Origin: Gemmatimonadota bacterium
GTDB lineage: Bacteria; Gemmatimonadota; Gemmatimonadetes; Gemmatimonadales; GWC2-71-9
Direction: 5' to 3'
NCBI GenBank assembly: GCA_016713435.1
Contig: JADJPD010000003.1
Span: forward strand, 558,001-622,000
DNA length: 64,000 nt
In this document: positions 35,795-47,470 of the stretch, piece after piece
Layout of the letters: the number at the start of each line of letters is the position of its first letter
Numbering within the stretch: position 1 is the first letter of the stretch
Notes under the pieces: model-generated
What the model saw: the letters and a program-made list of their open reading frames with translations, nothing else
The model's database searches: none
Told to the model about the DNA's origin: nothing
Translations under genes and position numbers: made by a program

Positions 35795-38361
35795 GCAAGG
35801 CGGAGTCGGGGGGCACCCCGCTCATGCAGCAGTACCACGAGATCAAGGCCCGCCACCCGGGCTCGATCCTGTTCTTCCGCATGGGCGACTTCTACGAGAT
35901 GTTCTTCGAGGACGCCCAGGTCGGCGCGAAGGTCCTCAACATCACCCTGACGAGCCGCGGCGACGGCGTGCCGCTGGCCGGGGTGCCGGTCAAGGCGGCG
36001 GCGGAGTACCTGCGGCAGTTCATCGCGGCGGGCCACCGGGTGGCCATCTGCGAGCAGGTCGAGGACCCGAAGCTCGCCAAGGGGATCGTCAAGCGCGCGG
36101 TCATCGAGACCATCACGCCGGGCGCGGTGCTGGAGGAGAGCTGCCTCCCCGGGGTGCGCAACAACTTCCTCGTGGCGGCGCTGCCCCCAGGGGGCGTGGC
36201 CGCCATCGACCTTTCCACGGGCGAGTTCCTGCTCGAGACCGTCGAGGAGCGGGAGCTGGCGGAGGCCGTGGCGCGGCTGGCGCCGGCCGAGGTGGTGGTG
36301 CCCAGCAGCACCGAGGTACGGCTCGAGGACGGCGTGCTCCGCACCCCGCGCGAGGCGTGGGAATTCGACGTGGAGCTGGCGAGGACCGAGCTGGCGCGCC
36401 GCTTCCAGCTGGCGAGCCTCGACGGCCTGGGCCTCGGCGGCGACGACGCGCCGGCCATCGGCGCCGCGGGCGCCCTGCTCCGCTACGTGGCCGAGCTGCA
36501 GCCGGCCGGCCTCCCGCACCTGCACCGCCCCACGGTGCGCCGCTCCACGCGGCATCTCTGGATCGACGAGATGACGCGGCGCAACCTGGAGCTGGTGGAG
36601 CCGCTCCGCCTCGGCGCCAGGGGCACCACCCTGCTCGAGGTGCTCGACACCACCAGCACGCCGATGGGCGCCCGCCTGCTCCGCCGCTTCGTGCTCTCCC
36701 CGCTCCGCGAGCCGGACGCCATCCGCGAGCGGCTCGATGCCGTGGAGGTGCTGGTGCAGGACGGCCGCGGCCGTGCGCGGGTGCGCGAGGCGCTCGGCGG
36801 GGTCCGCGACCTGGAGCGCCTGGCCGGCCGCGCCGCCGCCGGCCGAGCCACCCCGCGCGAGCTGGGCGCCCTCCGCGACAGCTTCCGCCTCCTCCCCGAC
36901 GCGCTCGAGGCGCTCACCGGCCTCGCCGAGCGGGATCGCAGCACGGCCTTGGGCAGCGTGCTCGAGGACCTCGATCCGCTGGCCGACCTGGCCGAGGAAC
37001 TCGGCGCCGCGCTCAGCGACCGCCCCCCCGCGGTGCTCGCCGACGGCGACGTGATCCGCGCCGGCTTCGACGCCGAACTCGACGAGCTCCGCGACCTGCG
37101 CGACGGCGGCAAGCAGTACATCGCCACGCTGCAGCAGCGGGAGCGGGACCGCACCGGGATCCCATCGCTCAAGGTGGGCTACAACAAGGTCTTCGGGTAC
37201 TTCCTGGAGATCACCCACGCGCACGCCGACAAGGTCCCCGCCGACTACGAGCGCCGCCAGACGCTGGCCGGCGCCGAGCGCTACGTGACGCCCGAGCTCA
37301 AGGAGTACGAGGCCAAGGTGCTCGGCGCCGAGGAGAAGATCGGGCAGCGGGAGTCGCTGCTGTTCTCGCAGCTCCGCGAGGCGGTGGGGCGCGCGGCGGT
37401 GCGGGTGCAGCGGACGGCGGGCGCGCTGGCGCGGCTCGACGTGTGGGCGTCGCTCGCCGACACCGCGGTGCTGCACCGCTACGTGCGGCCGCAGGTGCAC
37501 GAGGGGCGGTCGCTGACGCTCCGGCAGTGCCGCCACCCGGTGATCGAGCGGCTGATGGCGCGCGAGGCCTTCATCCCGAACGACGTGCGGTTCGACCCGG
37601 CGGAGCGGGTGCTGCTGGTGACGGGCCCCAACATGGCGGGCAAGAGCACCATCCTGCGGCAGATCGGCCTCTGCGTCATCCTGGCCCAGCTCGGCAGCTT
37701 CGTGCCGGCGGAGGCGGCGGAGATCGGGGTGGTGGACCGGCTCTTCACGCGCGTGGGGGCCAGCGACAACCTGGCGCGGGGCCAGTCCACCTTCATGGTG
37801 GAGATGAGCGAGACCAGCGCCATCCTCCACAACGCCTCGGCGCAGAGCCTGGTGCTGCTGGACGAGATCGGCCGCGGCACCTCGACGTACGACGGGGTGG
37901 CCATCGCGTGGGCGGTCACCGAGCACCTGCACGACGCGGTGGGCTGCCGCACCATGTTCGCGACGCACTACCACGAGCTGATGCAGCTGCCCGAGGCGCT
38001 GCAGCACGCGCGGAACCTCAACGTGGCCGTGCGCGAGTCGGGCGACAGCGTGGTGTTCCTGCACCGCCTCGAGGCGGGCGGCACCGACCGGAGCTACGGC
38101 ATCCACGTGGCCCAGCTGGCCGGCCTGCCGAAGGCCGTGGTCCGCCGGGCCAAGGAAGTGCTCAAGACCCTCGAGGGCGAGCACCGCATGGTCCCCGGCA
38201 CCCCGCCGGGCGACGACGATCCCTCGCAGCTGGCCCTCTTCGGTGAGGCGCGGCCGCACCCGGTGGTGGAGGCGCTCAAGGGCCTCGACCTGGACCGCCT
38301 GACGCCGCTCGAGGCGCTCAACCGGCTGGCGGAGCTCAAGCGGCAGACGTCGGACGGGTGA
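35791..38361 (+). CDS. mutS: DNA mismatch repair protein MutS
   Basis: An 856-residue mismatch-recognition ATPase, a normal length. Domain I has the mismatch-reading Phe-Tyr-Glu (residues 34-36 in RMGDFYEMFF). The connector, core and clamp follow, then the ATPase with Walker A GPNMAGKST (residues 612-620), the signature STFMVEMSET, Walker B LVLLDEIGRGTSTYDG and ATHYHEL. The start is a GTG overlapping the upstream stop (GTGA). Homology begins by residue 8. It is part of the holA-SPOR-mutS operon. No MutL gene lies in the window. Confidence 0.97.
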   Translation: MSKAESGGTPLMQQYHEIKARHPGSILFFRMGDFYEMFFEDAQVGAKVLNITLTSRGDGVPLAGVPVKAAAEYLRQFIAAGHRVAICEQVEDPKLAKGIVKRAVIETITPGAVLEESCLPGVRNNFLVAALPPGGVAAIDLSTGEFLLETVEERELAEAVARLAPAEVVVPSSTEVRLEDGVLRTPREAWEFDVELARTELARRFQLASLDGLGLGGDDAPAIGAAGALLRYVAELQPAGLPHLHRPTVRRSTRHLWIDEMTRRNLELVEPLRLGARGTTLLEVLDTTSTPMGARLLRRFVLSPLREPDAIRERLDAVEVLVQDGRGRARVREALGGVRDLERLAGRAAAGRATPRELGALRDSFRLLPDALEALTGLAERDRSTALGSVLEDLDPLADLAEELGAALSDRPPAVLADGDVIRAGFDAELDELRDLRDGGKQYIATLQQRERDRTGIPSLKVGYNKVFGYFLEITHAHADKVPADYERRQTLAGAERYVTPELKEYEAKVLGAEEKIGQRESLLFSQLREAVGRAAVRVQRTAGALARLDVWASLADTAVLHRYVRPQVHEGRSLTLRQCRHPVIERLMAREAFIPNDVRFDPAERVLLVTGPNMAGKSTILRQIGLCVILAQLGSFVPAEAAEIGVVDRLFTRVGASDNLARGQSTFMVEMSETSAILHNASAQSLVLLDEIGRGTSTYDGVAIAWAVTEHLHDAVGCRTMFATHYHELMQLPEALQHARNLNVAVRESGDSVVFLHRLEAGGTDRSYGIHVAQLAGLPKAVVRRAKEVLKTLEGEHRMVPGTPPGDDDPSQLALFGEARPHPVVEALKGLDLDRLTPLEALNRLAELKRQTSDG

Positions 38362-38379
38362 GGCGTCGCGCCGAGCCCC

Positions 38380-38703
38380 ATGCACCACGCCCTCGACCAG
38401 TTCGTGAGCCACATCAACCTGCCGACGGCCATCGCCGCGGCGGCGCTGGTGCTCGTGGTCATCGTGGTGATCCGGATCGGCAAGGCGCTGGTCATGGCGG
38501 GGATTTTCGGGATGCTGGCGGGCGGGGCGTCGCTGGGCCAGGGGAACGCGCCGGGGACCGCGGGTGTGCATGCGGCGATCGGCTTCGGCGTCGCCGCCGT
38601 GACACTCTTCTTCATCCGCATGACGAAGAGCCTCGTCCTCTGGCTCGCCATCACGGCGCTCGGTGTGGGCGCCCTCCTCTGGTTCGGCATGGGCACGGCA
38701 TGA
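38380..38703 (+). CDS. Small hypothetical membrane protein, 107 aa
   Basis: I do not recognise a family. Three hydrophobic segments are visible, at about residues 15-35 (IAAAALVLVVIVVIRIG), 36-52 and a longer one at 65-104. There are no conserved charged motifs. It lies 18 bp after mutS and overlaps the next gene by ATGA, so it is likely co-transcribed with the S41-type peptidase. An inner-membrane location is inferred. Confidence 0.68.
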   Translation: MHHALDQFVSHINLPTAIAAAALVLVVIVVIRIGKALVMAGIFGMLAGGASLGQGNAPGTAGVHAAIGFGVAAVTLFFIRMTKSLVLWLAITALGVGALLWFGMGTA

Positions 38704-40961
38704 TCCTCCGCTCCCTCGCGCGCGGCGCGCTCGCCGTCGTGCTCACGGCGCTCCCGCTCGCGGCGCAGGAAGTCCCCGACAGCGTCCGCCTTCCCCGCCT
38801 CGCCGCGCTGGGCCGCCTCTACACCACCGTCCGCTTCTTCCACCCCACGCTCGGCTACCTGGGCGTGGCGTGGGACCAGGCCACCGCCACGGCGGCCAGC
38901 GCGGTCCACGACGCCGACACCCGCGACGGCTACGCCGCCGCGCTCACCGAGCTCCTGGGCACCCTGGCCGACCCGCGCACCCGGATCGTGGACACCACGA
39001 TCCCCTGGGAGAGCGACCCCAGCCAGGCCGCCGTGCGCCACCGCTGGACCGAGGACAGCACGCTCATCGTGAGCATCCTCCCGCCCGCCATCGGCGCGTC
39101 GGCCGAGGTGGCGGCGGGGGTGGCGGTGCTGCTCCCGCTCTTCCGGCAGGCGCAGGCCATCGTCTTCGACCTGCGCGCGCCGCCGGGCTGGCCCGCGCAC
39201 GGCGACGTGGACCACGCGCTGGGCCAGCCCGCCGTGACGCGCGCCCTCTTCCCCAACTCCATCATTGGCCCGGGCGAACGGACGCGGCTCCACGAGGGCT
39301 ACGCCCCCGACCGCCCCGCGCAGGCCTCGGCCGTGTTCCGTGAGGGCTGGCACCAGGCCGCGGGGCCGCTGTACGAGGGCAGCGAGTCGGCGCACGACGT
39401 GCGCCTCATCTTCCTGGTGAACGGCGACAGCGAGCTGCCGCGCTTCGCCCTCGCCGCGCGTGCCCTGGGCCTCGGCACCATCGTGGGCGACGGCGAGGCC
39501 AGCCGCTCCCTGGGCGGCACCAGCCAGCGCCTCGCCCTCAGCGACGGCCTCGTGGCCGAGGTGCGCGTGGGCGAGCTGGTGAACGGCGACGGCACCGTGG
39601 CGGTGGCGGTGGACACGGTGCTCACCTCGAGCGACGCGAGCGACGCGCCGCTCGCCACCGCGCTGGTGCTGGCGCGGACGCCCTGGCGGCCGATGGCCCC
39701 GCGGCTGGCCCCGGCGATCAGCCCCCCCGCCCCGGAGCCCGACACGCTGCCCCCCCGCTTCCCGGCACGCGGCCAGCGGCTGGTGGGCCTCTATCGCCTG
39801 TGGGGCGCGGTGGGGTACTTCCACGCCTATCCGGAGCACCACACCGCGCCGTGGGACACGGCGCTCGAGCGCTACCTCCCCCGCATCGAGGCGGCGCGCG
39901 ACTCGATGGAATACGCCATCGCCATCGCCGAGCTGATGACCACCATCGGCGACTCGCACGGCGGCGTGCAGGCGCCGGGACTCCGCGCCCTCCTCGGGCC
40001 GGCGCCGCTGCCCTTCAAGGCGCGGATGGTGGCCGGCCGTCCCGTGGTGACGCGGCTCGCGGCGGACTCGCTGGCCCCCGGCCTAGCCTTGGGCGACGAG
40101 CTGGTGAGCATCGACGGCGAGGCCATCGCGGCGCGCATGGCCCGGCTCGGCCGGCTCATCGCGGCCTCCACCCCGCAGGCCCGAGCGCGCGATGCGCTGA
40201 CCCGGGCCCTCCTCGGCCCCGATGGCTCGGTTGCCACCCTGCGGGTGCGGGGCGCCAACGCCGTGGTCCGCACGGTGCGGGTTCCGCGACGCACGGCGTT
40301 CCAGCCGCTCCTGGCCAGCGAACGGGAGGGGCCGGTGTTCCGGCTGCTGCCGGGCAACATCGGCTACGCGGACCTGGACCGGCTCAACCCGGGGGACGTG
40401 GACAGCATGTTCGCGCTCTTCAAGGACACGCGCGGCATCGTCTTCGACATGCGCGGCTATCCGCGGGAGACGGCGTGGGCCATTGCGCCGAGGCTCACCG
40501 CGGCGCGGGAGGTGGTGGCGGCGCGGTTCACGCTGCCCATGGCCCGGCGGCCCGAGGGGCTGGTGGTGGAGGAACAGGCGGGGGAGCGGCTGCGGTCGGA
40601 ATTCGAGCAGCGGATCCCGGCCGGCACGGGCGCGGTGTACCGGGGCCGGACGGTCATGCTCATCGATGAGCGGACCCAGAGCCAGGCGGAGCACACCGGG
40701 CTCTTCCTCGAGGCCGCCAACGGCACCGCCTTCATCGGCACGCCGAGCGCCGGGGCCAACGGCGATGTCACCAACGTGGAGCTTCCGGGCGGGCTCGTGG
40801 CCTGGTTCACCGGCCTCGCCGTGCGCCACGCCGACGGCCGCCCCTTGCAGCAGGTGGGCCTCACCCCCACCATCCGCGTGGCGCCCACCCTGGCTGGCGT
40901 CCGGGCCGGGCGCGACGAGGTGCTGGACCGGGCGCTGCTCTACCTTCGGGCCGGGCGCTGA
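38700..40961 (+). CDS. Two-part S41 (tail-specific protease)-like exported protein
   Basis: A 753-residue protein with a signal peptide ending PLAAQ. It appears to be two related halves. The first (about 25-330) opens with LYTTVRFFHPTLGYLGVAWD but lacks a catalytic serine motif. The second (about 365-750) repeats LYRLWGAVGYFHAYPEHH, adds a PDZ-like region (LALGDELVSIDGE), and has RGIVFDMRGYP followed by MLIDERTQSQAEHTG, where the Ser of SQAE is the likely nucleophile. Relatives are periplasmic S41 peptidases. The inactive first half may be a scaffold or binding module. Confidence 0.83.
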   Translation: MILRSLARGALAVVLTALPLAAQEVPDSVRLPRLAALGRLYTTVRFFHPTLGYLGVAWDQATATAASAVHDADTRDGYAAALTELLGTLADPRTRIVDTTIPWESDPSQAAVRHRWTEDSTLIVSILPPAIGASAEVAAGVAVLLPLFRQAQAIVFDLRAPPGWPAHGDVDHALGQPAVTRALFPNSIIGPGERTRLHEGYAPDRPAQASAVFREGWHQAAGPLYEGSESAHDVRLIFLVNGDSELPRFALAARALGLGTIVGDGEASRSLGGTSQRLALSDGLVAEVRVGELVNGDGTVAVAVDTVLTSSDASDAPLATALVLARTPWRPMAPRLAPAISPPAPEPDTLPPRFPARGQRLVGLYRLWGAVGYFHAYPEHHTAPWDTALERYLPRIEAARDSMEYAIAIAELMTTIGDSHGGVQAPGLRALLGPAPLPFKARMVAGRPVVTRLAADSLAPGLALGDELVSIDGEAIAARMARLGRLIAASTPQARARDALTRALLGPDGSVATLRVRGANAVVRTVRVPRRTAFQPLLASEREGPVFRLLPGNIGYADLDRLNPGDVDSMFALFKDTRGIVFDMRGYPRETAWAIAPRLTAAREVVAARFTLPMARRPEGLVVEEQAGERLRSEFEQRIPAGTGAVYRGRTVMLIDERTQSQAEHTGLFLEAANGTAFIGTPSAGANGDVTNVELPGGLVAWFTGLAVRHADGRPLQQVGLTPTIRVAPTLAGVRAGRDEVLDRALLYLRAGR

Positions 40962-40979
40962 ACCGGCCTTCGGCCCTGA

Positions 40980-41193
40980 TTCACCGCAGAGGCGCGGAGA
41001 CGCAGAGGGCCGCGGAGGCACCGCCTGTGGGGATGGTGCGCTCGCTCCACGGATTTGTGGACCCCGCGACCGGAGCGGTCCCCCCGAACCCCACGCACCA
41101 CCTGTCACGATCCAGGGCCTTCCCCGCGATGCCCTCTTCTTTCCGCGCACAGGCCCTCTGCGCCCCGCCCTCCGCGTCCTCCGCGCCTCCGCG

Positions 41194-41198
<5 letters not shown>
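40980..41198. repeat. Intergenic inverted-repeat element, copy C (variant ends)
   Basis: The left arm ttcaccgcagaggcgcggag (starting 40980, running to about 41018) and the right arm (41155-41198, ending cgcctccgcggtgaa) are reverse complements. The tips are ttcaccgc/gcggtgaa instead of the ctcaacgc type of copies A and B, so this is a subfamily. The arms are built of the same 8-bp-like units. The centre (about 41020-41150) shows short GC hairpins but not the ggctcacc one. The right tip overlaps the probable GTG start of the next gene. Confidence 0.8.
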
Positions 41199-44011
<2,813 letters not shown>

Positions 44012-44045
44012 GCAAGTCGTTCGGGTTCAAGTAGTTGGGTGCCCT

Positions 44046-44891
44046 ATGTCCTACACCAGCAGCCCCAATCCGCGTCTGACCCCCTGGGTGGGGCGGCTCA
44101 TCATGGCAACCGCCGTGGTGCAGCTGCTGCTGGAGACTGTCTTCACTTCGCCCCGGTTCGTGGATTTCCTCCAGATGCAGCCCGAGGCGTTCGGGCGGCA
44201 GCCGTGGGGGGCCGTCACCTACCTCTTCGTCCATTCGGGCATCCTCCACCTCGGCGCCAACATGCTCGGCCTGTTCATGTTCGGGCGGGCGGTCGAGGAG
44301 CGGATGGGGGGGCCGAAGTTCCTCCTGTTCTACCTGTACTGCGGCATCGGGGCGGCCCTGCTCTCCGTCCTGCTGGCGCAGTTCACCGACCTGAGCCCCA
44401 TCGTGGGCGCGTCGGGAGCCATCCTGGGCGTCGCCGTGGCCTTTGCGATGTTCTGGCCGGACACCCCGATCCAGATCTTCCCCATCCCGGTGGCCATCAA
44501 GGTCCGGACGCTGGTGATCGGGCTGGCGCTCATCGACCTGTTCTTTGCCCGCTTCGGTGGCGACGGGGTGGCGCACGAGGCGCACCTCGGCGGCATGCTG
44601 GCGGCGTACCTGTTCTTCAAGATCCCGTCGCTCACCCGGCGCCAGCCCCGTCCCGTGGCGCGGCCGCAGCCGGAGCGCGTGGTCATGGTGCAGCAGAGCG
44701 CGGCCCGCGAGGATGGGCCCCGGGCCGCGGCGCCGACCCGCGTCCCGCCCCGCGCCGGCGCCGACCCGGTGGCCGCCGAGTTGGACCGGGTGCTGGACAA
44801 GATCAGCGCCAGCGGCATCGAGAGCCTCACCAGCGAGGAGCGGCGCTTCCTCGACGAGGTGAGCAAGCGGAAGCAGAAGGAAATCCACTAG
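44046..44891 (+). CDS. Rhomboid-family intramembrane serine protease
   Basis: A 281-residue protein with a six-helix rhomboid domain (about residues 15-195). Conserved are HSGILHLGANMLGLFMFG in the L1/TM2 region, the nucleophile Ser123 in GASGAILG, and His180 in AHEAHLGGML. A cytoplasmic Pro/Arg-rich linker leads to a helical C-terminal segment (about 240-281) ending in LTSEERRFLDEVSKRKQ, seen in other bacterial rhomboids of this type. It cleaves membrane substrates that cannot be guessed here. It converges on the next gene across a shared terminator. Confidence 0.92.
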   Translation: MSYTSSPNPRLTPWVGRLIMATAVVQLLLETVFTSPRFVDFLQMQPEAFGRQPWGAVTYLFVHSGILHLGANMLGLFMFGRAVEERMGGPKFLLFYLYCGIGAALLSVLLAQFTDLSPIVGASGAILGVAVAFAMFWPDTPIQIFPIPVAIKVRTLVIGLALIDLFFARFGGDGVAHEAHLGGMLAAYLFFKIPSLTRRQPRPVARPQPERVVMVQQSAAREDGPRAAAPTRVPPRAGADPVAAELDRVLDKISASGIESLTSEERRFLDEVSKRKQKEIH

Positions 44892-44913
44892 CCGGCCGGC
44901 CAGCGGACACGAT

Positions 44914-44946
44914 ACGGGCCGCCTCCCCTCGGGGAAGGCGGCCCGT
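44914..44946. terminator. Bidirectional hairpin terminator
   Basis: acgggccgcctcccc (44914-44928) pairs with ggggaaggcggcccgt (44931-44946) with one bulged base. It lies between the convergent rhomboid and phosphatase-fold genes (stops at 44891 and 44964) and shares its gggccgcc/ggcggccc core with the hairpins at 611 and 53239. Confidence 0.78.
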
Positions 44947-44963
44947 TGGCGTTCCAGGGCCGC

Positions 44964-46814
44964 TCAGCTGCCGGCGATGGCCGTGCGGTACCACCAGCCG
45001 ATCAGCGCCCGCATCTCTCCCAGCTGGTCCCGGATGGCCTGGTCGGCGGGGGTGTCCGTCGGCAGCGCCGTGCTGTCCGGGAAGGAGAAGCCGGCGGCCC
45101 GGTAGGTGAGGCCGGTGACCTCACTCGCCATGGCGAAGCCGGTGGCGTCGCGATACCCGTCGGCGCCGAAATACTCCCGGCCGAAGAAGAAGAGCCGTCG
45201 CGCCTCGAGCCCGTCGGCCCAGAGCAGGGTGCCCTGCATCCCCGCCGGATCGGCGGGAAGGCCCAGGAGATGGAGCAGCGACGGGGTCACATCGAGATGG
45301 GAGGTGGGTGCGGTGACGCGACGCCCGTCCGGGAAGGCGGTGGGGGCGTAGAGCAGGAACGGCACGTGGTAGGAGTAATCGTCCACCTTGCCGATGGGGA
45401 GCGCGGGGTCTTCCTGGTGGGTGCGGACGCCGTGATCGCCGGTGACCACGATGAGGGTCCGCTCCAGCCGGCCCGTCCGCTCCAGCAGGGCCACCAGCGC
45501 CGCGAGGTAGCGATCCTGCTCCGCGATGGCGACGCGGGCTGCGGCCACCGGGGACTGGCCGGGAGCCGCGGGCCAGGGACCGTGACTCAGCTGTGGCAGG
45601 AAGACCGCGAGGTACCGCCGCCCGGCCGCGATGCTCCGCTCGACGTCGCCCAGCATGGAGGCCAGCAGCGCCTCGTCATCCTGGCGGATGGTCGAGGCCT
45701 GACGGGTCGGCGCATGGGCCGGCCGGGTGCCGAGGAGCCGGTCGAACATGCGGGCATCTGCCGGCGAGGTGGAACGGGGGGAGCCGTAGACGAACGTGGC
45801 GTACCCGGCGCGCCGCAGCACGCTGCCGAGGCCCGGGAACTCGGCTGGCCCGCCCGCGGCCACCACCTCGGGGCGCGGCTGCGGGTACCAGCCGGTGAGG
45901 AGGGAGAAGATCGCGTCGCTCGAGTAGGGATAGGTGGCGTAGTGCAGCGGGGCCACCAGGGCGCGCGCGCGGAGCCGGGCGAGGGTCGGCATGTCGCGGA
46001 GATCCCCCGCCGCGTCGAGGGCGCGATGGGCCGCGGTCTCGAGCGCCACGAGCACCACGTCGTGGCCCGCGGCACGCGCCGCGGTGGCGGTGTCGTACGC
46101 CACCGGCGTCGCGGTGCGCTCGCGGAACAGGGCGAGCGGCTGGGTGCCGGGGGGCCAGCTCCGCTCGTCGCCTGCTGCGGGCGCCAGGGCGTCCACCATG
46201 CGGGTGAGCACCGGCCAGTGGAACGGCGTGGCGCCGAGGCGCGCGCCCACGGGGATGAGGCCGATGCCGGCCACGAGGCCGAGCACCGGAAGCACGCGGG
46301 GCCGAGGGGCGGCCGGCCCCCGGTCCCGGCGCCCGGCCCACGCCACGGCGAGCCCGGCGGCCACGAGCACCAGGAACATCTTGAGCGCGGCGCCGAGCCC
46401 CACGTAATCCCGGATCTGCGCGGGATTGGTCACGCCCCACCACGCGGCGTCCAGGAGCATCGGGGCGGAGAGGAAGCGGCCCACGTTGCCGCGGCTCAGG
46501 TCGTTGGCGCCGGTCAGCGTCACCAGCACCAGCACCACGGCCAGCACCAGCACCACCCGCAGCCACCGCCGGCTCCACGCCAGCAGGCTCCAGACGATGA
46601 GGGGCAGCGCCACGCCGAGCAGCAGCAGGTCTGCCGCATAGAAGGCGGCCCGCTCCCCCGCCCCGAAGCCCGTCCCGGTGCGCCCGAGGAAGCGGGCGGC
46701 CGTGACGTACTCGCCGTGATCGAGCAAGCGTGCCTTGAAGGCGAGGAGATAGGCCGCGACGGGCAGCCACGCCGCGAGGTAGCGCGCGGCGGGAGCGAAG
46801 GCTGGGGCGGGCAC
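44964..46814 (-). CDS. Membrane sulfatase/phosphoethanolamine-transferase-like protein (alkaline phosphatase fold)
   Basis: A roughly 616-residue protein with about five N-terminal membrane helices (LAAWLPVAAYLLAFKARLL, LLGVALPLIVWSLLAW, VVLVLAVVLVLVTLTG and others) and a periplasmic sulfatase-like domain from about residue 220. The metal and nucleophile areas are VVLVALETAAHRA, YPYSSDAIFSLLTG and VVTGDHGVRTHQED. The layout resembles LTA synthase/PEtN transferases, which move a phospho-headgroup. The nucleophile Ser/Thr is probably in the YSSDA block. GTG 46814 is the best start after the upstream stop. It is the last gene of a four-gene operon. Confidence 0.83.
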   Translation of the reverse strand: MPAPAFAPAARYLAAWLPVAAYLLAFKARLLDHGEYVTAARFLGRTGTGFGAGERAAFYAADLLLLGVALPLIVWSLLAWSRRWLRVVLVLAVVLVLVTLTGANDLSRGNVGRFLSAPMLLDAAWWGVTNPAQIRDYVGLGAALKMFLVLVAAGLAVAWAGRRDRGPAAPRPRVLPVLGLVAGIGLIPVGARLGATPFHWPVLTRMVDALAPAAGDERSWPPGTQPLALFRERTATPVAYDTATAARAAGHDVVLVALETAAHRALDAAGDLRDMPTLARLRARALVAPLHYATYPYSSDAIFSLLTGWYPQPRPEVVAAGGPAEFPGLGSVLRRAGYATFVYGSPRSTSPADARMFDRLLGTRPAHAPTRQASTIRQDDEALLASMLGDVERSIAAGRRYLAVFLPQLSHGPWPAAPGQSPVAAARVAIAEQDRYLAALVALLERTGRLERTLIVVTGDHGVRTHQEDPALPIGKVDDYSYHVPFLLYAPTAFPDGRRVTAPTSHLDVTPSLLHLLGLPADPAGMQGTLLWADGLEARRLFFFGREYFGADGYRDATGFAMASEVTGLTYRAAGFSFPDSTALPTDTPADQAIRDQLGEMRALIGWWYRTAIAGS

Positions 46815-46837
46815 GAGGCGGAAGCCGGCCGGGCGGG

Positions 46838-47449
46838 TCAGACGGGCGGGGTGTCGCCGGCCTGGTTGGCCAGCGCAGGCGGGGCCGGCATGGACGGCGC
46901 CGACGCACGCTCGAGGCGGGTGCCGATCTTCCGCGCGGGATTGCCGGCCAGGATGGAGTACGGCTCCACGTCCTTCCCGCCCACCACCGAGCCGGCGGCC
47001 ACCACGACGTGATCGCCGATCGTCGCGCCCGGCATCACGAAGCAGTCGGCCCCGATCCAGACGCCGTTGCCGATGGTGACGGGCTTCTGCTCGTAGCCCT
47101 GGTCCCAGATGGCCTGGTCGAGGCGCGCGAAGACGTGGTTCACCGACCAGATCTTCACGCCCGGCCCGAGGATCACGTCGTCCCCGAGGGTGACGCCGCC
47201 GTTGGCCTGGATGATGTTGTCGATGCCCACGCGGCAGCGGTGGCCCACCCGGAGGCCCTGCGGGCCGTAGATGCGCGCGCCCTCGTAGATCACGAGCCCG
47301 TCGCCGACGGCGGCGAGGTGGCGGCGCAGGTAGCCGCGGCGGAGCAGGATGCCCGTCTCGCCGGGAATGTTGCGCAGCACCGCCTGCACCAGCTGGATGC
47401 GGGAGCCGGCGTTGCCGTAGTCGCGGCGCAGGGCACGGAAGAGGCTCAT
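46838..47449 (-). CDS. Left-handed beta-helix (hexapeptide-repeat) acyltransferase
   Basis: A 203-residue cytoplasmic acyltransferase of the WbbJ/maltose O-acetyltransferase type. Imperfect hexapeptide repeats run from about residue 52 to 170 (IYGPQGLRVGHRCRVGIDNI, GVTLGDDVILGPGVKI), with the loop SVNHVF giving catalytic His105. VGGKDVEPYSILAGNPARKI closes the coil. It likely acylates a sugar or glycolipid. The start at 47449 has GGAG six bases upstream; a GTG at 47470 directly after the upstream stop is the alternative. Confidence 0.9.
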   Translation of the reverse strand: MSLFRALRRDYGNAGSRIQLVQAVLRNIPGETGILLRRGYLRRHLAAVGDGLVIYEGARIYGPQGLRVGHRCRVGIDNIIQANGGVTLGDDVILGPGVKIWSVNHVFARLDQAIWDQGYEQKPVTIGNGVWIGADCFVMPGATIGDHVVVAAGSVVGGKDVEPYSILAGNPARKIGTRLERASAPSMPAPPALANQAGDTPPV

Positions 47450-47470
47450 GCCGGGCTCCGGCGGCGCCAC

